A stretch of DNA of 64,000 nucleotides, taken from Misgurnus anguillicaudatus (Eukaryota > Chordata > Actinopteri > Cypriniformes > Cobitidae). The notes under the pieces are model-generated. The model ran no database searches. It worked only from the letters and a program-made list of their open reading frames with translations, and was not told where the DNA came from. Where the stretch lies: contig NC_073354.2 of NCBI RefSeq assembly GCF_027580225.2, forward strand, positions 13,000,501 to 13,064,500. Direction: 5' to 3'. Positions 37,151-48,733 of the stretch are shown in pieces; position 1 is the first letter of the stretch, and every line of letters starts with the position of its first letter. A program made the position numbers and the translations under genes.

Positions 37151-38690
37151 AACTCTGGGACCCTGTACCGGGTCCAGAATTATCTTATTTTGACTTAATA
37201 TAAAATATTCCTGTAATTTGTAATGGTCTGTCATGGACCCAGTACCACATATGTGATACTGTTTGAAAGCTTAGACTCTCTACTTTCTGCAGATATGCAT
37301 CACTTTGAGATATGTTTTACTGTAAGAAAGTTAGTTACACTTAATTTACACTATCACCCCCCCACAATTTTTTATATGATTTAATATTCACATATTTCAT
37401 ATTTTTCAAGTATGACAAACATGGGCAAGTCTTATATCAAATGAAAGCTCTCACTCTCAGGAATAAGGCTGCAGTGTTATTTTTGTACTATTATTATCAC
37501 ATATCCAACAATCGTCGAATGAATAATGATGTAAAAAATCGTCTTTTGTAAACATATGGGAAAACTGAGTGTGGACTGCCTCAGATAGCACAGATACAAA
37601 TGATACACCATCTTTTCTCTTAGGTCCTACTCTAAAAAATGAGTCCATTCACAGGATTTTCTTTGGTTGTGTGCATAATTCATCCCTTGCTATTTATTAT
37701 ATGTGCAAAACAAAAAAATTATATTTATATGAAAAATATATTTTCGCACCCTTCAGTAAAATAAGAATAACTTTTGAATGCGACATGATAAAGAGATCAT
37801 TCTTTTTTTGGGTGTTTACTGTCTGCTGCTACTAACAACCAGAACTGTCTGCTAGAGCACACAGAACCAGAGTTATACACTATACACAGTATTTGCAACA
37901 TAAAAAAAGAAAATTTGGTGTTTTATCATATGAAAACAACATAAATAACACTATTTGTCACAAACAGCAGCTTTTTCTGTAACTTCAAAGGGTTTTCTGC
38001 AAAATGATATAAAGATATTCCATTTATTCCACTGTATGTGGGTATGGGAGCACTTCAAATATGTTTAGGCTGAAATTAAACACAAAAAGGGTATTATTCC
38101 TCCCATCAGTTGGAGTAAAATGACTTTTGCATTTATAATGATAAGCTGGCAATTGCTGGAATCAAACAAAACTGTCTGCAGGTTTTGTTACCACTCAGGG
38201 CCAGAGTTATACATTTTTAAATACAGACTTTAGAAAAAAAAACATCAAAAAGCGCCTATTTATTTTTGTGTTTATTAGAGAACTAACAACACATACAACC
38301 ATGTTGAGCACTTTTAACAGTGTTTTATGTAATTTCAAAGGGTTTCCTGTAAAATGATACCAAACTTTTGTATGTGCACCTCTGCTTGTGGGTATGAGAA
38401 GCTTTAGAAATTGGGTAGCCCAAATCCAGGCGGAAATCCCCAAAATAGCCTCAGAGTGTTTAACTGAATGGTTCTTTGGAAAATCAAAAGTTATTTTTGT
38501 AGAGCATCCCAGTGATGAAACCTTTTCTTTGCAGCAAAAATGTAAACAAACACCATGTTTTGGACATAAGACACGTTTTGTGCAGCATCTCTTTCTTGTC
38601 ATTAGTATTTTCACTGGTGTATTTATGAATTTCTGTCAGAGATATCATAAATGTGCTGGTGTGAGGACCAGCCCTTCCCAAGTCATCAAA
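37151..38690. repeat. Degenerate repeat region with a tandem duplication of about 330-350 bp
   Basis: Two consecutive units share landmarks at an offset of 327-350 bp: ACTGTCTGC at 37844 and 38171, AGTTATAC at 37871 and 38215, AAAGGGTTTYCTG at 37987 and 38337, GGTATG at 38041 and 38391. The left part begins with a GGGACCCTGTACCGGGTCC palindrome. It resembles a fish interspersed repeat whose internal module was duplicated. The open frames here (38207-38614, 38388-38696) overlap on opposite strands and are not credible genes. Confidence 0.6.
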
Positions 38691-39417
38691 ATTTAATCAA
38701 TCATTTTTATTTGAAGGATTAGTTGGGCTCACATCCCAAGCCACTCTGCATCATGGGATTATTTCCATTTCTCTTTTTCGTCCTCATCTGTGGCAAATGT
38801 CTATGGAACATTCCAGCTTAATTACTGTAATTTATGTAAAATGTCAAGCTTTGGTCCATCTGAAAAATATCAGGATCTGTTTGTGGAATCTGAAGTGGAT
38901 TGTTTTTGAAGGGAAATGTGGTAGGTGGAGAACGGGGAATCATTTATATAAAACATAATTTGTCATTTTTTGTGACAAAGGAATACAATGCGTCCAGAGG
39001 GCTCTTTTATGTGACAACTCATCTTTCTGAAACTTTACAAAAGCTCTCTGGCATATAAGGATGTTCAAGGTGATAAACGTAAATAGTAAACTTTTTACGT
39101 TGAAACTTTTCAAAGAATTTGAATAGTATTTTTAACAATGACCCATTTTATTCCCCTCCAAAATAAACAGTTTAAAAGTATGTTTTACTTAAACCGTAAA
39201 GCTATGAATTCATATAATGATTACTTTCAAATGTGCTTTGTCATATAGCATTTGTTATAGATATAAAATGTATCTTGGGTTACCATTTGATGAAATTTTA
39301 AAAACCTGACAACCAAACATGACCTAACAGTCATATTGGTTACATAACTGCGACTTTAATCATAATTTAAAGTTCTTTAAGGATTTGAAAAACAGCTACC
39401 CAATTACACATTTGTAC
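38691..39417. other. No recognised feature
   Basis: AT-rich sequence without terminal repeats or coding frame. Confidence 0.4.
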
Positions 39418-40167
39418 TTAAAGGCATTCCATGCAGTTTGACGTTTTTGTCAAACAGCGACCCCTAGAGTCACTGGGGAAAACTTGCAACTGTCGTAATT
39501 TCGCACGCCCACTCTGTACGTACCTGTAAAGATAGTGTTGGGCGTGAGATGGACTCCGAAGATAATGACCAGGGAATGTTTCACAATTTCATACAAATAT
39601 TAGGCTACTGCATGTCTACTAAACTACAGATGATGGTAATAGGATAATAAGAAGTTTATGCCAAGTGTAGAGTAGGCATATAATAATAAAGTAGCCTACC
39701 GCGTTTGCTGGCTTATTACGTTTTTACAAGATTGCAGCTTAATCACAAGTAAACAGTCTATAGTCTAACGTTATGTCTACTGTATAATTGTATTTGTTTT
39801 TTAATTGTAATGTAAACATTACAAAATGCATTGACAAAGTTAATTGTATACGTTGCATTATTTCATAACATTGGCCGTTATTCGTTGGCCATAAGAAATC
39901 GAAATTAGACAAATGACTACGTACACATCACAACACAACACTTGAGTTTAGATGGCCAAAAAAAAAAACATGTAAGAGAAACGAGTGTTTGTTAGCAGGT
40001 CTGCTAAATGCTCTTATGATCGTAAGCTAGCTAGACCCTTGTTGAAGTTATTTTACTGGTGTAATTATCAACACTGGATGAATGAACAGCTTAGTAAAAA
40101 AAATACACAAGCAAGTGCAACCACATACAACATAGACCGCAAACAAATTTAGAAATAAGAGATTTAC

Positions 40168-40407
40168 TTACTTGTCCATCAACAAGATCGCCAGATCAGC
40201 ATCCCTTTTGCATCCAGGGCTGTCTATTAGCTCACGCCAACGAGTAAAAACCTGACCGAGTGGGACTCTTGTCCGGTTCCTAACTCGGTCAGATTCTCTT
40301 TTTCGCTTTCTACTCTCTTCCGAACGGGTTTTCTTAGCTGTTTCCCTCTTCTTCTTCTTCTTCTTGTACTGTTTATTGGCGGTTGACAAGCCAGCTGTTT
40401 CCCTCAT
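40168..40407 (-). CDS. Exon-like frame, Lys-rich then RWREL module (79 codons)
   Basis: The frame starts at ATG 40407, has a run of lysines (QYKKKKKKRETAKKTR), a basic stretch (SRKRKRESDRVR) and then RTRVPLGQVFTRWRELI with DADLAILLMDK at its end. From memory, short segments of the pattern 'R-x-R-V-x-x-G-x-x-F-x-R-W-R-x-L ... DA-x-x-A-x-x-L-L' are common in predicted fish proteins; I cannot name a function. The stop is the TAA within GACAA|GTAAGTA, which is also a good splice-donor sequence, so the frame could be a first exon spliced onward rather than a complete protein. No downstream exon is recognisable. Moderately likely once coding; present expression unknown. Confidence 0.4.
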   Translation of the reverse strand: MRETAGLSTANKQYKKKKKKRETAKKTRSEESRKRKRESDRVRNRTRVPLGQVFTRWRELIDSPGCKRDADLAILLMDK

Positions 40408-40448
40408 CGAGCATCACGTCTCAAATGCGCGCGTGCAGTTGTTGTTAC

Positions 40449-40586
40449 AGGCTTGTTTGACTTCATGCAGCGCCGCAGGAACCGACAGCCGGACGACGCC
40501 AAAGCGCCGTCTCGGATCATTCTCGCGGTACCTCTACGCCATCCGACTGCCGGCCCCTGCAGCGCCGCACGAAGCCGAACAAGCCC
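40449..40586. mobile_element. GC-rich hairpin module Q, copy 1
   Basis: Arms AGGCTTGTTTGACTTCATGC then AGCGCCGCAGGAACCGACAG are mirrored by GGCCCCTGCAGCGCCGCACG then AAGCCGAACAAGCCC. The same hairpin occurs at 58165-58338 inside a different element. It lies just upstream of the exon-like frame. Confidence 0.8.
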
Positions 40587-40798
40587 AACGTGTGTGACGT
40601 CGTTGCCGTAAAGCAAGTCGTGATTCTCGCGAGATTTGTCAGGGGCGGTTCTCTCAAGCTTGCATTGCTGGTTCTGGCAGCGGCGTCCTTCCCGAGCTTC
40701 AACAGGGGGATGATTCGCCATACTATGACGTCGTTTACCATCGAAATGACTTTGAAGCTGTTATATTAAGGTAAAATAACTGCATGGTGTGTCTTTAA

Positions 40799-41269
40799 CC
40801 CTCTTACTGTCATCCCACTTTTTAAGTGGGGGGCTGAAAAGGTGACGCATCTTCAAATTAATATAACTGGCATTTTTTTGTCTAGAATCTAAATCTTGCT
40901 CTCTTTTTAAAAAAGACACTTTAAAGTTTTCATTAACGTGTCTGGAGTTGTTATTATAAAAAAATAGTTATATACATTTTTTATATGAAAAAATGCAATA
41001 AAATAAATGTAACATCAATATTTAAATAAAAAAAAGTATTTCACACCCAAAACAAAAAATAAAGCAACAAGTCTCAACTAGTTTTTATCCAAATTTTAAG
41101 TTAAAATCACAAAAATAAATTTTTGTTACACTTAGAGGTTTTACCAACTTAGTCCACTAGGTGTCATTGGTTTTCCGCATAGTCTTGTTACAAATAGTAA
41201 ATCGCTGTCACTGCATTATTATTATTGCAAAATGGTTTTGAAATTTGAAGAAGACATTCCTTGCGCTTT
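40799..41269. other. No clear feature
   Basis: Begins with a CCCACTTTTTAAGTGGG palindrome that may belong to the same old repeat type as the next entry. Otherwise AT-rich. Confidence 0.35.
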
Positions 41270-41570
41270 GCAATGATATATAGTTTGTTAAGATTATTTT
41301 AGGTTTAGAGTAGAATAACAGTGTTATAAATATGTAATAACAACTTGGTCCCACCTATGGGCTCGTGACATTTTACAAAATTATTCTCACAATGTCATTC
41401 CTTTTGCAAAACAGTGATAAAATATGAAAATGTATCTTCTTAGAGCGTTCCAACAATATATAGTTTATCAAGATTATTTTAGGTTTAGAGTAGAATAACA
41501 GTGTTATAAATATGTAATAACAACTTGGGCCCACATGTGGGCCTGTGACATTTTATAAAGTCTATTTCAA
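41270..41570. repeat. Two-copy direct duplication, 180-bp period
   Basis: 41281-41340 and 41461-41520 differ at only about two of sixty positions (both contain AGATTATTTTAGGTTTAGAG and TAGAATAACAGTGTTATAAA). Similarity continues into CAACTTGG(T/G)CCCAC...TGTGACATTTTA. High identity implies a recent duplication or gene conversion. Confidence 0.93.
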
Positions 41571-41598
41571 TTATTTTGTTGTTAAATCAACTGAGATG

Positions 41599-41745
41599 TT
41601 CCTGTAGCTTAGATGGTGGAGCATTGCATTAACATCACAGAGGTCATGGGTTCAACAGTCAGGGTACTGATTCAAAATGTACATTGATTTCATTGTAAGT
41701 CACTCAGTAAGTACTGGATTTACAAAAAGTATAGATAAGTGCACA
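41599..41745 (+). mobile_element. tRNA-derived SINE, diverged
   Basis: The head TTCCTGTAGCTTAGATGG contains an A-box-like TAGCTTAGATGG. The segment GAGCATTGCATTAACATCAC then GGTCATGGGTTCAACAGTC places a degraded B box (GGTTCAACAGTC) at the expected distance. The tail GTAAGTCACTCAGTAAGTAC follows. Mutated boxes and loss of stem pairing argue against a functional tRNA. Confidence 0.8.
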
Positions 41746-43607
41746 CACATCTTCCTGTATTGCAAGGTCTAATTTTATTCAGTACATTTTGAGCATCATG
41801 TTTTACACTTTTAAAAATGATCATTGTTTATGACTTTCATTTAGGGGAAAGTTTTCAGATGCTTAACAACTTTTCATAGATTTTAGGTTTAAGGATTTGA
41901 TCCCTCATGAAAATGTTACGTTACGTTCTACCAAACTTTAGCTGTTTAAAAATGCAAGGGGTTTGTTTACAATATTTGCCTATTCCTTTTACTGCATAAA
42001 GATGTTCAGATCCTGCAGATGAAAAGCAGGTGAACAACATGATGTTCCCATGATCATAAGTCCATAATTCACTATGATGAAAGTGCATCTCAATTAGCCT
42101 ATACATTTCACAGTTGTCCTTCAGTTTTGAACCTTAAATAATGATTCCTGGAAGCTGAATAACAATTCCTGGAAAATCTGGAAGTTATTTTAAAGGTTCA
42201 CAGATTCAGAGGTTCAGTTGTTGGGAAACAGTGTTCTTATTTGGGCAGATGTTATTCATTTGTATAAACGTATAAGCTTTAACAACACATTTTGTCGGAC
42301 ATTATTGTAAAACGTATCGTATACCTTACTTTATTGTATAATTTGTTAATTCATTATCACTTTGTATGAGGGGAGGATTTATAAATGTGTGGTGAGTATA
42401 GTGTCTACATTGGATGTTGCTGAATCATTCATATGGTTTGTTTTAAACTGACTAGTGAGCACCTGTACCCTGAGTTTTTCTAGTAAAATGATTCATCCCC
42501 TTACTCATCATACATCAAATGTTTTGGTTAAGCTAGACTTCCACTAAACTAATTATAATTTTGAATCCGACTCTCCTTATATGTATTCATTTATTACACT
42601 TTAGGGAAAATCCCAGTAGTTATGCAGCTGCAGCCTTGATCCAATTATTATCTGAAGCAACATAAATAATAACAGAAACAGGAAAACATATGTATTCATG
42701 TGAGGATTCAGAGTGTGTGACATTTTTAAACATGTTTATTTCCCTGTTGTGTGCTCTAACAACAGACTTTAGTGGACGCTTTTGGCCTGTAAATCAAGGT
42801 CATTGTTTTATGAATAGGTCAACCTTGCCTGTTTCCTCTTTGCTCATTTCCTGTCTGTGCAGTTTAGGTAGCAATGAGATATAAATGTAACAATAACGTG
42901 AACTAAGAATTCTGCAGAGCTTATCTCTTAATCTGTTAGCTGATGAGTAAAAGAATCAGTGAAAAGAAAGATTTAGTAGCCTTTGGACGTTTTTATTTTT
43001 TATAACTTTCTTTTCACACTTTAAATAAACTTTTATGTTTTTAAAGTTCACCTAAATGTCTGTGGTTCGACAAAGTAATATTTGTAGCTACATGCCTGTT
43101 CAACTATAAATTATTTTCAGAGCGATAAAGACAAACAATTAAGATGGAAAAAGCATCGAACAATGTTGTTTGGAGGGAAAATGAGGTAGGTTTATTACTA
43201 TGTGAATTTATTGGAGTGCACTGCAAAATCCCCAGTGTTAAAATTAACACTGCTCTGTGTCTATAGACGGTCTCAGCAGTAACAACATAAACAAATGGCT
43301 TTCGTGGAATACACGTAACTTCCGGTAAACTCCACTAAGAAATTACAACAAAGTCCTTTTAGAGTAGTTTATTTCTGATAAAAAGTTCAATAAACAACAC
43401 ATAGATTATCTTAGTTCAAATCATAGCTAAATCGTATTAAAAACTACACTTAGCTAATGTTACTGTATAAAATGTGTACTATATAATGTATACAATCTTA
43501 GATCGGCTGCCAAACCTCCCTTCACATAGCAGTAATCCATCACCGTCTTCCATCATCTTTAAAAAACCAAAACATTTGTTACGTTCGACAAAGTATTTGT
43601 TCAAGAG
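41746..43607. other. No recognised feature; small repeat at about 43218-43262
   Basis: CACTGCAAAATCCCCAGTGT followed by AAAATTAACACTGCTCTGTG near 43220 is a short inverted repeat of a common fish type. The rest shows only short frames. Confidence 0.4.
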
Positions 43608-43893
43608 TTAAAGGAACAGTATGTAGGATTGTGGCCAAAACTGGTATTGCAATAACAAAACTTGTGGCGAAAACTGGTATTGCAATCACCCAACTGGTGG
43701 CCAATACACAAAATGACAACATAAACATCAGTTGAGGGCTGCAACTCCACTTTTTAAATGACAATATCCTGGCCAGACCACTGTTGTGAGTGATATAAAT
43801 ATTTGAAATGAAAATGATTTCTTAATGTCTAGTGACATATCAGGGCCATTTTATGATTACTTGATATAAATTTCTTACATACTGTTCCTTTAA
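43608..43893 (-). mobile_element. TTAA MITE family L, copy 2 (286 bp)
   Basis: Ends TTAAAGGAACAGTATGTAGG and ...TTACATACTGTTCCTTTAA. Inverted relative to copy 1 at 6269-6533. Shared blocks are GTGGCCAAAACTGGTATTGC, CAATATCCTGGCCAGAC and GACATATCAGGGCCATTTTA. Confidence 0.92.
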
Positions 43894-44659
43894 GTTTAGC
43901 AACTAGCAAGACCATTAAAAAAACAGAGATATTATGCACTTTGACGCCCGTTTTCAAAAGTTTGCATTTTCTTAGGAGCTTAAAACATCACTGTCGTGTA
44001 AACAAAAAGCCAAAGACATAAAAGGCCCCATCATACACCTGCGACAGTGCGGCGCAATGTGTGATGCAAGTTTCTTTTGCTAATTTCAACCCGGCGCAAT
44101 TATCACGTTTCACGTTTAGCACCTATTTTTGCACCCATGGGTCTAAAAAGGAGGTGTGTTCAGGGGCATTGTTGGCGCATTGCTATTTTAAGGCAACTAA
44201 AATAGACTACACTTTTGACCAACTAAAACCTGGTGCAGTAACCTGGTGGTTATTGGTTTGGTGCAACATTGTCTTTGTTATTTAAAGAGCGCATTAGTAA
44301 TATGCGCCTATAAACGGGACGACAATGCGCATTTGCTTATCACACACAAGGATGCGCAGCAGCACATAAACGTTTTTAAATATTAAAATTAAAGGATTTA
44401 AAATTAAAAGATTATTATTGAGTCTCTTGGACATTCAAGTCAATTCAATTTTATTTATATAGCGCTTTTCACAATAGTTAATTGTTTCAAAGCAGCTTTA
44501 CATTAATAGAAGCAGTGAAAAGCACAGAAAAACGACAGATAGCACAACATAATACACAATAGCATAAGCAGCTAAATTTGCTGCGGCTATGAATCAACAT
44601 TATAAGCGAGCGTATTACTAATGTGACGTATAGAAGAGGGTGCTAAGTTAAGCCCAAGA

Positions 44660-44735
44660 AGGCTGTCCCCCCGGGTTGAAAAACCCCCTAGGAGAAAAAA
44701 ACCCCGGGCTTTTTAGCCGGGGAAATAAAAAAGTC
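44660..44735. repeat. GC-rich hairpin in repeat P
   Basis: The segments GTCCCCCCGGGTTGAAAAAC, CCCCCTAGGAG and AACCCCGGGCTTTTTAGCCG form short GC-rich stems separated by A runs. It is a fixed part of repeat P, not a terminator in any prokaryotic sense. Confidence 0.6.
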
Positions 44736-44740
44736 CTTTA

Positions 44741-44742
<2 letters not shown>

Positions 44743-44811
<69 letters not shown>
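44743..44811. repeat. (TA)n microsatellite
   Basis: About 34 TA units directly after the hairpin of repeat P. Confidence 0.98.
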
Positions 44812-44816
<5 letters not shown>

Positions 44817-44837
44817 GTAAACGGATAAGGAGATTAA

Positions 44838-45370
44838 GGGCTCAGTCACACCAAAAGCGTTTATGGCAGTTGCAGGCGCCTTTTTTGAATGATATTCTAT
44901 GGGCAGGGCGCGTTTGCGCGCTGTTTATGCGCGCCGAGCGCCTTGCGGTTTTCTGCCGCCTGCCGCGCACGCGTTTTTGAAGGAGCGCTGAGAGCGGAGG
45001 AGCGCCTGACGTCATTCGCGTCTTCCATTGTCCAATCGAATGAGGGGAGAGGCGGGCCTTACGTTGTGGCGAGGGAAGTTTACAGTTGCTTTGAAGAACC
45101 GGACTCCACTCGCTCACTCTCTCCTGCGTGTTTGTGCTCCTCTTATCCTCAAACAAGGTCAGAGCAAGCGCCCTCTTTTTAAAGTTTCTGCTAATATGAC
45201 AGTTAACAGCAAAAGAGCGCTCACGCTTCAATATTTGATTGACAAGACAGCTGACTCGGTGGTTGCTTAGCAATATGAAAAGCCGCGCTGCACTGCTCTT
45301 TTTTAAAAAAGGCAGTGCGTCGCGCCTTGCGTTTGCAAGCGTTTAAAGCGCTTTTGGTGTGACTGAGCCC
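44838..45370. mobile_element. Inverted-repeat element family O, copy 1 (533 bp)
   Basis: The ends are GGGCTCAGTCACACCAAAAG and ...GCTTTTGGTGTGACTGAGCCC, 23 bp of near-perfect inverted repeat. The flanks share a longer-than-expected duplication: TAAGGAGATTAA on the left and TAAGCGGAGATTAA on the right. CpG-rich interior (GCGCGCTGTTTATGCGCGCC). Frames on both strands across it are artefacts of that composition. Confidence 0.88.
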
Positions 45371-46158
45371 TAAGCGGAGATTAAGCAGGTTCTGCCGGTG
45401 ATCATTGGTCAGGCATAAGCTGGGCATCACGTTGAATGACGGACAGTAGATCAGAGGTCATAAATGAAGAACAATTATGAGACGTTAAAAGGCGTGAAGA
45501 GCTGCTTCACCTGTTATTGTATATGATGACTTTGTATCTGTGGATAGGATGAGATGAGAATCTTTTTTTAATTAATGCTTTCACTCACGCCGTTGTCCGA
45601 GTGCTGAAGGCTCTCCACATGTTTGTAAATTCTTTACCTCCTGTTTGTTACAAATAAAGTATTTTTAGAGTACAAACCTTTTTATGCATATTTGTACATA
45701 ATTTTTTGAGATTACACTGATCATGTGGGCTATCCATACATTTACAGCAATTAAAAGCCTGCTAATTTTACTTCCTTGACTGAAAGAAACGACTTTAAAA
45801 GGTTTTAATACAAAAAATAACAATTACAAATGAAAACAACACAATTATTTAACATCATCAATTTTAAATTGGTGGTCTTCTTCCTCTGTTTAGTTTTTCA
45901 GTTTACAAATTCTGCCATCTAAACAGGGAATCGGCACAACTTTAAAGGCGCAACTTGCTTTTAAAGGGGATGAGAGCTGAGAATCTCATTGGTTTATTGC
46001 ATGTTCCACCCAAAACACACCTATTACTCATTACGAGAATAGCAACAACCTTTTCAGACTGTGTGCTTGGCGCACAAACCATTTTTCCCGTCATTTAATT
46101 AACAAAAGTGGATTTGCCCGTTTAGACTGTGCGCTTTAGACAATGCGCTAAGATCATG

Positions 46159-47989
46159 AAAATAAATGTTTCCTGTTTTTGTTTGAAAATGTTGTTGTGT
46201 AAATGGCCACTATACACTGTTTGTTGGTTAAACTTACCTGGTTGCCTTAAAATGTTTGGTTCATTCAACTTAAAAATATTAGTTGACTCAAAGTTGTTGT
46301 GTCTTTTGCAATGTAAGTATAGCATGTCACAAGTCAGGGCACAATTGTCACTGTTAAACATTATCTCATTTAAACGTTTTCACGTTCTGTGAAAAATTTT
46401 CAGCGATGTGCTGAAATAATTTCGGGAATAAATTTGCGTAGGGTATTTGATCATTTCTTTGGCTGTTGTGTTACTGTATTCTGTCCGATTTCACAACAAA
46501 AAGTCCCATCCATTCCACAGAAAAAAATACACGCTCATTTACTGGCAGGGAATTTGCATTCTCTGGCTTTGAGACTCAAAGCACAAGTCACAGTTGACTT
46601 CCACAGTAAGTTAGACAATTTTGGAGAGAGGTTTAAATCACAGTGTGTTGCTAAACACAGACTCGCCTGGCATCCAGAAATCTCTCTTCCAATCTTTTTC
46701 TCTCTGTCTCTTTAAATTTCTGTCAATTTGTCTATACTGTTTTTCCACCGCTCACAGGACACACGTGCAGTAGACGTGTACGCCTCTTCACACGGTTCAA
46801 TCATTTCCTCTCTTTTATTAAAAATGAACTTCATTCTAAGTGAATTACATGAAAGATTCTTTCCCACTGATAGCAAGGAAACTCCAGCTGTTATATTGCA
46901 GCTCGAGTTCAGTGTCTCTTTCTCAAAGATTATGTTTAAAGGAACAGCGCATATTTTCAAAATTCATGGCAAGTTTATATACAGAAATACAAGCTTCGAT
47001 CAAGATTTTCAGTGATTACAAAGTTGAAAAAAATTCACATTTTTACCAAGTAATAAAGTAATTTTTTAAGTTGATCCAACTTTTACTTATTACAGTGTTG
47101 TGACAAAATATGTGGGTGAAGTTTTCTCCAAGATTCCAGCTTGAATTTCAAACACTTATTATGCATCATTGTGCTTTGCTAATGCATATGTTTGTGATTC
47201 TGTGTATTTGTAGTTTTTGGTTACAAACTTGGCATTTGGTCTTTGTGGCTTGCATCAAATAAAACCCTTGGTATAGAGTTTGGAAGACCCCCCCCACACA
47301 CACACATAGACGTGTCCAGATTGGCATGTGACATATGTTTTTAATTTTGCATTCAAAATCTTCCCAATATTACTTCATAAACTGCAATGTTCAAAGGCAG
47401 CATATAAAACTCTTTCGAAATTAATTATGACTTTCTTTTTTTCTCTACTGAGAAACAAAACAAAAACAGATTCTCAGTCAAAACAGTTTAGGGTCAGATT
47501 TAGACCTCTCATAAACACGAATTCCTCTACTGTGTTTCTTCTATAATAAAAACAAATTTCTGCAAGCCTCTGTGTGCCATATTGTCTTATTTTTCATAGT
47601 TGACTGTGGGATGACACAAGCATATATATTAAGCTCTTAAGGCGATTGAAGATTAAAAGGAAAAGAGAAATACAGTAATTCTCAGTATGCAGTATTTATA
47701 TACATAATAAATATGAGTGTGGTTGGGTGACATTGTTTTTAATGTGCTGCTCCCTGGTGTGGCTGATCTCGGTACTGCATTTAGCACTTTTACAGAAAGT
47801 TGGGTATGTCTGTGTCAGTGGGTAAATGGTGCCGTCCCCAAACAACATTAAGCACAATGTTTGTCATGTAAACATATATCTAGAAAGGGTTTCATCTAAA
47901 CAAATAGTTAAAACAACTTGGTTATGCAAGTCAATTAAACCTACTTTTTTAAGTGTTGACTTGTAATAAATTGGCATTGTTTGTTAAAG
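46159..47989. other. No recognised feature
   Basis: About 1.8 kb with overlapping frames on both strands near 46122-47061, none with a recognisable domain or convincing splice context. Confidence 0.4.
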
Positions 47990-48060
47990 TAACATATATA
48001 TACATATACACATACACATACACTTATATATATATATATACACTTATATTTATATTATAT
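47990..48060. repeat. TA/CATA-rich microsatellite
   Basis: Alternating TATATA and CATACA units, imperfect. Confidence 0.9.
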
Positions 48061-48383
48061 TAATATCATTTTTACAGTGTGCTTGTAATTGAGAGATGCA
48101 TGGGAACAAGTAGTTTAAAGCTTAAATTACATATATATTTTATGCCAAAACAAATATTTGAATGATTAAATTAGAATTTGTTCAAAAAAATGTTAGCTGT
48201 ACAATTAATTGATGTCAGATTTTTAGAGTTAGCAATGTCTGATGCTTGACTAATAGAAAAGCATTGCCTCATTCAGTATGCAGGACATACTGTTGCATTG
48301 GTCTTGTTGGGAAAGGCTATGTTTGGGAGGAAACAGTCATAAAATGTATACCTTAAATACATGTATCAAATGAATGACACTAA
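48061..48383. other. No recognised feature
   Basis: AT-rich, no coding frame or terminal repeats. Confidence 0.4.
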
Positions 48384-48600
48384 TCCTTGTTTTCACAGAC
48401 AAGGCTTTAGCCTAGTCCTAGATTCTCAATTGAAAATAACTTGCAATGACAGATCTTAAAATTAGCCAGTGCCATTGATTTGTCTCAAGATACAAACCAG
48501 TAGCGTTTTTTTTAATGGCATGTTTATAAAATATGCTTAAACATCTTAATTTAACTATAAGGCCTAGTCCTGGCTTTGGCAATTGTCTGTAAACCCAGGC
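48384..48600. mobile_element. Foldback family D, copy 1
   Basis: TTTTCACAGACAAGGCTTTA then GCCTAGTCCTAGATTCTCAA on the left and AAGGCCTAGTCCTGGCTTTG with GTCTGTAAACCCAGG on the right form the arms. Uninterrupted, and next to copy 2. Confidence 0.75.
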
Positions 48601-48733
48601 CTTAGGGCTGTTTCTGGACAGGATTTACCCTAGTCCCAGACTAAAGCCCTTTTCACACAGACATTACTGAAAATACACAGGGAAATGCGTCCGAGTTTCA
48701 CCCGGGATCGTTAGATTTTTGGTTCATTCACAC

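Larger units (their letters stand above)
39418..40798 (-). mobile_element. Large TTAA element with an exon-like frame (1381 bp)
   Basis: The ends are TTAAAGGCATTCCATGCAGT and the inverse of ACTGCATGGTGTGTCTTTAA, with TTAA at 39418-39421 and 40795-40798. It is unusually long for the TTAA class here and carries a GC- and CpG-rich segment (about 40390-40720), a short hairpin module (40449-40586) and a minus-strand frame. It may be a MITE that captured host sequence, or an internally deleted autonomous element. Confidence 0.75.
44434..45458 (+). mobile_element. Interspersed repeat P inserted in family N copy 2
   Basis: Begins TCAAGTCAATTCAATTTTAT then TTATATAGCGCTTTTCACAA and CAAAGCAGCTTTACATTA, a widespread fish repeat head, and ends GGTTCTGCCGGTGATCATTG ... 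CAGTAGATCAGAGGT. Copy 1 of family N shows the uninterrupted target (GGACATAAATGAGG). The element contains a GC-rich hairpin, a TA array and the family O element below. Confidence 0.72.
44023..46158 (+). mobile_element. Family N, copy 2, split by a 1-kb insertion
   Basis: The 5' part (44023-44433) follows copy 1 at 32588-33091 block by block, up to AGTCTCTTGGACA. The sequence resumes at 45459 with TAAATGAAGAACAATTATGA and GGCGTGAAGAGCTGCTTCAC. The 3' end near 46158 (TTTAGACAATGCGCTAAGAT) fits a terminus in the GC-rich style of this family but is not clean. Confidence 0.8.

Noticed and set aside
38207..38696. Two overlapping frames of 135 and 102 codons on opposite strands
   Set aside because: No recognisable domain and they fall in a degenerate tandem repeat.
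41599..41668. Possible functional tRNA gene
   Set aside because: A-box-like and B-box-like motifs are present but mutated, stems do not pair well, and a SINE tail follows. It is a SINE head.
44660..44735. GC-rich stem followed by T-rich or A-rich runs resembling a terminator
   Set aside because: The context is a vertebrate interspersed repeat; the hairpin is an internal part of repeat P.
44842..45273. 143-codon minus-strand frame with overlapping plus-strand frames
   Set aside because: It lies inside the CpG-rich family O element; openness on several frames is due to composition.
46122..47061. Cluster of short frames as a possible multi-exon gene
   Set aside because: Frames overlap on both strands, have no domains and no consistent splice signals.
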